A DNA stretch of 64,000 bases from Nocardioides flavus (ex Wang et al. 2016) (GTDB taxonomy: Bacteria; Actinomycetota; Actinomycetes; Propionibacteriales; Nocardioidaceae). The notes under the pieces are model-generated. The model searched no databases. It was not told the origin of the DNA and was given only the letters and a program-made list of their open reading frames with translations. Below are positions 59,954-64,000 of this stretch, in pieces; position 1 is the first letter of the stretch, and the number at the start of each line of letters is the position of its first letter. Both the position numbers and the translations under genes were made by a program. The stretch lies in contig NZ_BNAD01000001.1 of assembly GCF_014653115.1 (NCBI RefSeq), positions 434,001 to 498,000 on the forward strand. Reading direction: 5' to 3'.

Positions 59954-60489
59954 GCGCTGCGGATGTAGGACTTCACGGAGTTGAGGGAGATCTGCATCTG
60001 CTGCGCGATCTCGTCGTTGCTCTTGCCGGTGGCGATGTGGGCGAGGGTCTCGCGCTCGCGCGCGGTGAGCAGGTCGGCCTGGTCGGTGGAGCGCAGGTCC
60101 TTCGTCGGCAGCACCGGGAGCAGGGGCGCCACCACCGTCTCGCCGAGGTGGATCGCGCGCAGGGCTCGCCCGAGCTGCTGGGCGCTGAGGCTCTTGGAGA
60201 GGTAGCCGGTGACGCCGCGGCTGAAGGGCTCGTGGACCAGCCCGGGCTGGTGGTTCCAGGTGTAGATCGCGACGCGGGCGATGTGGGGGTCCGCCGCCGC
60301 GCGCTCCAGCGTCTCGTCGCTGCGAGGCGCGCCGAAGGTCTCGACGAGCGCCACGTCGACCGGCCGGCGCGCCCGGTCCTTGATCGTCCCGAGCTCGAAG
60401 CCGCCGAGCGTGCGGAGCATGCCGTCGAGGCCGCGCCTCACGAGCTCGTCGCCACCGAGAAGGGCGATGCGGATGTCCATGCCGGTCAT
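59863..60489 (-). CDS. LuxR-family regulator with Glu-substituted receiver (paralogue 2)
   Basis: 208 aa. Same layout as 49737-50384: GGDELVRRG in the acidic-pocket position, DVALVETFG where Glu50 replaces the phosphoacceptor Asp, YTWNHQPG, YLSKSLS, then a canonical LuxR HTH (LLTARERETLAHIATGKSNDEIA, NSVKSYIRSAYRKTGV). Glu mimics a phosphorylated Asp in other receivers, so this one may be permanently active or sense something else. GAGGACC precedes ATG 60489. It converges with and overlaps the GDPD gene by 91 bp. Confidence 0.87.
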   Translation of the reverse strand: MTGMDIRIALLGGDELVRRGLDGMLRTLGGFELGTIKDRARRPVDVALVETFGAPRSDETLERAAADPHIARVAIYTWNHQPGLVHEPFSRGVTGYLSKSLSAQQLGRALRAIHLGETVVAPLLPVLPTKDLRSTDQADLLTARERETLAHIATGKSNDEIAQQMQISLNSVKSYIRSAYRKTGVHSRSQAVLWAVSHGLGAEVLEHV

Positions 60490-60645
60490 CTGTGGTCCTC
60501 AGGTCGTCCTCTGAGGAGCAGCCGTGCGACCACCCCTCGACGACCCCCCGACCGTCACCGGCGACAGTAGACGGAGCGCGGCGCGGGGGCCGCGCACGGG
60601 CGGAGGCGGCTCGACGGATTCCACCCCCACGGGTGAACCTCGGCC

Positions 60646-60674
60646 TTGCCATTGATACCCCCTAGGGGTATCTT
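60646..60674 (+). promoter_or_regulatory. csoR promoter with CsoR operator
   Basis: TTGCCA (60646-60651), 17-bp spacer, TATCTT (60669-60674), then 6 nt to ATG 60681. The near-palindrome GATACCCCCTAGGGGTATC (60654-60672) fills the spacer and overlaps the -10. It matches the known CsoR-type GC-rich operator pattern, so copper would relieve repression of the whole operon. The 191-bp gap otherwise shows nothing. Confidence 0.8.
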
Positions 60675-60680
60675 GGCCGC

Positions 60681-60995
60681 ATGAGCGACACCGCCGCCGA
60701 GCAACACGGTCACCTCGAGCACGACGCCGAGGCCGTCCAGGCCCACCTCAAGCGCCTGCGCCGGATCGAGGGGCAGGTGCGTGGCATCCAGCGGATGGTC
60801 GAGGAGGAGAAGTACTGCATCGACATCCTCACCCAGGTGTCCGCGGTGACCAAGGCGCTGCAGTCGCTCGCCCTCGTGCTGCTCGACGACCACATGGCGC
60901 ACTGCCTCGTCGACGCCGCCCGCAAGGGCGGGGCCGAGCAGGAGGAGAAGCTCAAGGAGGCCTCCGAGGCGATCGCCCGCCTCGTGAGGTCCTGA
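60681..60995 (+). CDS. csoR: Copper-sensing repressor CsoR
   Basis: 104 aa, a full-length CsoR/RcnR family repressor. The Cu(I) ligands Cys46 (YCIDIL), His71 and Cys75 (DDHMAHCL) are all present, and the DNA-contact helices contain LKRLRRIEGQVRGIQRM. It represses the copper operon until Cu(I) binds. Its promoter carries its own operator (see 60646-60674). The first gene of the operon; copZ follows at 31 bp. Confidence 0.95.
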   Translation: MSDTAAEQHGHLEHDAEAVQAHLKRLRRIEGQVRGIQRMVEEEKYCIDILTQVSAVTKALQSLALVLLDDHMAHCLVDAARKGGAEQEEKLKEASEAIARLVRS

Positions 60996-61026
60996 CCCCA
61001 CCAACCCGTCCCCGAAGGAGAGCACC

Positions 61027-61233
61027 ATGAGCGAGACCACCACCTGGACCGTCACCGGCATGACCTGCGGCCACTGCGCCGCGTCCGTCACCGAGGAGAT
61101 CTCCGAGATCGAGGGCGTCGAGAACGTCGACGTCGTCGTCGAGACCGGCGCCGTCACCGTCACCAGCGCCTCGCCCCTCGACGAGTCGGCCGTGCGTGCC
61201 GCCGTCGAGGAGGCCGGGTACGCCCTGGCGTGA
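61027..61233 (+). CDS. copZ: Copper chaperone (heavy-metal-associated domain)
   Basis: 68 aa HMA domain with the metal site GMTCGHCAASV (Cys14 and Cys17) and C-terminal VEEAGYALA. It carries Cu(I) to CopA or exchanges it with CsoR. AAGGAG lies 6 nt ahead of the ATG. Located between csoR and the membrane-anchored gene. Confidence 0.95.
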   Translation: MSETTTWTVTGMTCGHCAASVTEEISEIEGVENVDVVVETGAVTVTSASPLDESAVRAAVEEAGYALA

Positions 61234-61240
61234 GCACCCG

Positions 61241-62185
61241 GTGAGCACCCCCCTGCGCGTGGCCGCGTTCGTCGCCGCCCTCGCCGCCGCCTTCGCGGTG
61301 GCGTGGGGAGGCGGACGACTCGTCGGGCCTGAGATCGGTGACCTGTCCGCGAGCGCCAGCGAGCAGACAGGGCACCGAGTCGAGCGCGTGGACGGCAACC
61401 ACGACTCCACGGTCGCGCCGGCGAGCGGGCTCACCGCCCGGGCCGACGGGTTCACCCTGGCGCTGGCCGACCGCACCCTCCCCGCCGGCCGCACGCGACT
61501 GGAGTTCTCGGTGCTCACCTCCAGCGGACGGCCGCTGCTCGACTACACCCGCGAGCACGAGAAGGACCTCCACCTCATCGTCGTGCGCCGCGACCTCACC
61601 GGCTTCCAGCACGTGCACCCGCGCCTGGACCGCGCGACCGGCACGTGGTCGGTCGACGTACGCCTCACGCCCGGCACGTGGCGCGTGATCGCCGACCTCG
61701 TCCCCGAGGGCTGGGACGCGATCACCCTGGCCGACGACGTCGCCGTGGGCGGCGAGCTCACCCCCGCTGAGCTCCCGGGCGACGACCGCACGGCGACGGT
61801 GGCCACCGACGAGGGCACCTATACCGTCACCCTCGAGGGCGACACCGCCCCGGGCGCCCCGACGGTGCTGACGACGCGGGTCGAGCTCGACGGCGAGCCC
61901 GTCACCGACCTCGAGCCCTACCTCGGCGCCTTCGGCCACCTCGTCGCGATCCGCGCCGGCGACCTCGGCTACCTCCACGTGCACCCGGAGGACGGCGGAC
62001 CGGGCCCGGGCATCGACTTCGCGACCGCGTTCCCCGAGCCCGCGACGTACCGGCTGTTCCTGGACTTCCAGCACCGCGGCGCTGTCCGTACGGCCGGGTT
62101 CACCGTCGAGTCGGGCGGCGCGCCCTCCGGCTCCGGCTCGGGCTCGGGCTCCGGCCACGAGGAGGACGACGACCATGACCACTGA
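61241..62185 (+). CDS. Membrane-anchored or secreted protein of the copper operon with His/Gly/Ser tail
   Basis: 314 aa. An N-terminal hydrophobic helix (about 4-24) may be a signal or anchor. The middle has two beta-rich parts with [18 protein letters not shown] and [10 protein letters not shown], which repeat a HVHP-type motif suited to metal binding; the end is [18 protein letters not shown]. Likely handles copper outside the membrane. Its GTG 61241 is 7 nt after copZ, and it overlaps copA by 11 bp. I do not recognise a named family. Confidence 0.7.
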   Translation: MSTPLRVAAFVAALAAAFAVAWGGGRLVGPEIGDLSASASEQTGHRVERVDGNHDSTVAPASGLTARADGFTLALADRTLPAGRTRLEFSVLTSSGRPLLDYTREHEKDLHLIVVRRDLTGFQHVHPRLDRATGTWSVDVRLTPGTWRVIADLVPEGWDAITLADDVAVGGELTPAELPGDDRTATVATDEGTYTVTLEGDTAPGAPTVLTTRVELDGEPVTDLEPYLGAFGHLVAIRAGDLGYLHVHPEDGGPGPGIDFATAFPEPATYRLFLDFQHRGAVRTAGFTVESGGAPSGSGSGSGSGHEEDDDHDH

Positions 62186-64000
62186 CCACGCTCCCGGGCC
62201 GCTCGCCGACGTCGAGCTCGCCATCACCGGCATGACCTGCGCCTCGTGCGCCAACCGCATCGAGCGCAAGCTGAACAAGCTCGACGGCGTCACCGCCACG
62301 GTCAACTACGCCACTGAGAAGGCCAAGGTCTCCTATCCCGGCACGGTGTCCACCGACGACCTGCTGCGCACCGTCGAGGCCGCGGGCTACGCCGCGGCGC
62401 TGCCGACGCCGCCCTCCGGCGAGGTCGCCGTGGACGCGGAGCCCGAGCGCGACCCGCTGCTTCAGCGGCTGCTGGTGAGCACCGCGCTGAGCGTCCCCGT
62501 CGTCGCGATGGCGATGGTGCCGGCGTGGCAGTTCACCCACTGGCAGTGGGCGTCGCTGGCGCTGGCCGCGCCGGTGGTGGTGTGGGGCGCGCTGCCCTTC
62601 CACCGGGCCGCGTGGACCAACCTGCGCCACGGCGCGACGACGATGGACACCTTGGTGTCGATGGGTGTCCTGGCGGCCTTCGGGTGGTCGCTGTGGGCGC
62701 TGTTCCTCGGCACCGCGGGCGAGCCCGGCATGACCCACCCGTTCCGGATCGCGATCGACCGCACCGACGGCGCCGGCAACATCTACCTCGAGGCCGCCGC
62801 CGGCGTCACGACCTTCATCCTCGCCGGACGCTGGCTCGAGCACCGCTCGAAGCGCCGGGCCGGGGCCGCGCTGCGCGCCCTGCTCGAGCTCGGGGCCCGC
62901 GACGTGGGGGTGCTGCGCAATGGGGTCGAGACCCGCATCCCGGTCGACCAGCTGGTCGTCGGCGACGAGTTCGTCGTACGCCCCGGCGAGAAGGTCGCCA
63001 CCGACGGCGAGGTCGTCGAGGGCACCTCGGCCGTCGACGCCTCGATGCTCACCGGCGAGTCCGTCCCGGTCGAGGTGCGCCCCGGCGACACCGTGGTCGG
63101 CGCCACCGTCAACGCCGGCGGGCGCCTCGTCGTGCGCGCCACCCGCGTCGGCGCCGACACCCAGCTCGCGCAGATGGCCCGCCTCGTCGAGGACGCCCAG
63201 AACGGCAAGGCCGAGGTGCAGCGCCTCGCCGACCGGATCTCCGGCGTCTTCGTCCCGGTGGTCATCGCCCTGGCCGTCGCCACCCTCGGCTTCTGGCTCG
63301 GTGCTGGTGGCGGGGCGACGGCGGCCTTCACCGCGGCCGTCGCCGTCCTGATCATCGCCTGCCCGTGCGCGCTGGGCCTGGCCACGCCGACCGCCCTCAT
63401 GGTCGGCACCGGCCGCGGCGCCCAGCTCGGCATCCTCATCAAGGGCCCCGAGGTCCTCGAGAACACCCGCCGCGTCGACACGATCGTGCTCGACAAGACC
63501 GGCACCGTCACCACCGGCGAGATGACCGTCCACGAGGTGGTGGCGGCCGACGGTGAGTCCGTCGACGACGTACGCCGGCTCGCGGCCGCGCTCGAGGCGG
63601 CCTCCGAGCACCCGATCGGCCGGGCCATCGCCGCCTCCGCGGACTCGCTACCGGCGGTCGAGGGCTTCACCAACCGCGAGGGCCTCGGGGTCGAGGGCGT
63701 CGTCGAGGGCCACGCCGTGGTCGTCGGCCGCCCCAGCCTGCTGGCCGACTGGTCGCAGCACCTGCCGGCCTCCCTCGCGGCCGCGGTCGAGCGCGCGCAG
63801 GCGCAGGGCCGTACGGCGGTCGCGGTCGGCTGGGACGGCCGCGCACGAGGCGTGATCGTCGTCGGAGACACGGTCAAGCCCACCTCGGCGGAGGCGATCG
63901 CCCGGCTGCGCGACCTCGGGCTGACGCCGGTCCTGCTCACCGGGGACAACGAGGCAGCGGCCCGCCACGTCGCCGGCCAGGTCGGGATCGAGACGGTCGT
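62175..64000 (+). CDS. copA: Copper-translocating P1B-type ATPase (3' end outside window)
   Basis: At least 608 codons; cut by the window end. N-terminal HMA domain with [11 protein letters not shown] (Cys22, Cys25). TGES actuator loop at about residue 293, the transmembrane copper site CPC at 396-398 ([15 protein letters not shown]), and the phosphorylated Asp440 in [11 protein letters not shown], followed by HPIGRAIA. These define a Cu(I) exporter. ATG 62175 overlaps the previous stop by 11 bp, as expected for coupled expression with copZ. Confidence 0.95.
   Translation, partial: MTTDHAPGPLADVELAITGMTCASCANRIERKLNKLDGVTATVNYATEKAKVSYPGTVSTDDLLRTVEAAGYAAALPTPPSGEVAVDAEPERDPLLQRLLVSTALSVPVVAMAMVPAWQFTHWQWASLALAAPVVVWGALPFHRAAWTNLRHGATTMDTLVSMGVLAAFGWSLWALFLGTAGEPGMTHPFRIAIDRTDGAGNIYLEAAAGVTTFILAGRWLEHRSKRRAGAALRALLELGARDVGVLRNGVETRIPVDQLVVGDEFVVRPGEKVATDGEVVEGTSAVDASMLTGESVPVEVRPGDTVVGATVNAGGRLVVRATRVGADTQLAQMARLVEDAQNGKAEVQRLADRISGVFVPVVIALAVATLGFWLGAGGGATAAFTAAVAVLIIACPCALGLATPTALMVGTGRGAQLGILIKGPEVLENTRRVDTIVLDKTGTVTTGEMTVHEVVAADGESVDDVRRLAAALEAASEHPIGRAIAASADSLPAVEGFTNREGLGVEGVVEGHAVVVGRPSLLADWSQHLPASLAAAVERAQAQGRTAVAVGWDGRARGVIVVGDTVKPTSAEAIARLRDLGLTPVLLTGDNEAAARHVAGQVGIETV

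Overview
The window is about 73% GC by eye, uses many GTG starts, has tightly overlapping operons (GTGA and ATGA junctions) and many genes that appear to be leaderless. Together with the gene families present, this points to a high-GC actinobacterium, most likely Nocardioides or another Nocardioidaceae. That is an inference from style and family content, not a database match. No rRNA, tRNA or CRISPR array was found.

Layout. 1-10943 (leftward): one long catabolic operon, read from a divergent IclR regulator (11011-11850). It holds two family III CoA-transferases, a crotonase, a hotdog thioesterase, a TctABC tripartite tricarboxylate transporter, a half-length AbrB-type membrane protein, an LhgO-type hydroxyacid oxidase, a DapA-fold aldolase, an SDR and an FAH-family hydrolase cut by the window edge. 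Four of its enzymes lack canonical catalytic residues, so the substrate is not obvious. 11876-16116: housekeeping and small genes (MDR oxidoreductase, FabH-like ketosynthase, DUF1810, DUF998, a CHRD-like secreted protein, small ORFs). 16400-24683: a secreted repeat protein, a C39-like peptidase-fold protein overlapping a UDP-glucose dehydrogenase, and facing them three glycosyltransferases with a sulfotransferase, suggesting surface glycan synthesis. 24729-25223: a GIY-YIG nuclease bracketed by inverted repeat elements. 25262-29586: GH1 glucosidase, an orphan three-gene type VII secretion-like substrate module, and a lipoprotein.

29650-40636: pirin, an AGPS-like FAD enzyme divergent from TetR-GlpD, GlmS with a small conserved partner, YceI, a DEAD-box helicase and a double GNAT. 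40828-50384: two tandem OmpR-type response regulators without a kinase, then a four-gene ABC export system (two FtsX-like permeases, two ATPases) divergent from an atypical LuxR regulator. 50460-51753: an intact IS30-family element whose 3-bp target duplication shows that it landed inside a repeat also present at 16.2 kb. 51847-60489: an SDR-fold protein with a zinc-ribbon-like insert and no catalytic Tyr, a HIT-like protein, cupin, secreted Hcp-like protein, PRC-barrel, PhnB-like protein, a catalase-tail remnant, an LLM monooxygenase/FMN reductase pair, TPR, GDPD and a second atypical LuxR regulator with Glu in place of the receiver Asp. 60646-64000: a copper operon csoR-copZ-(His-rich membrane protein)-copA, with a clear CsoR operator; copA runs off the window.

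Two themes cross the window. First, every convergent gene junction with more than about 70 bp of space carries palindromic or repeat elements, of several different families. Second, many operon-first genes have a -10-like hexamer ending 6-7 nt before the start codon, consistent with leaderless transcription.
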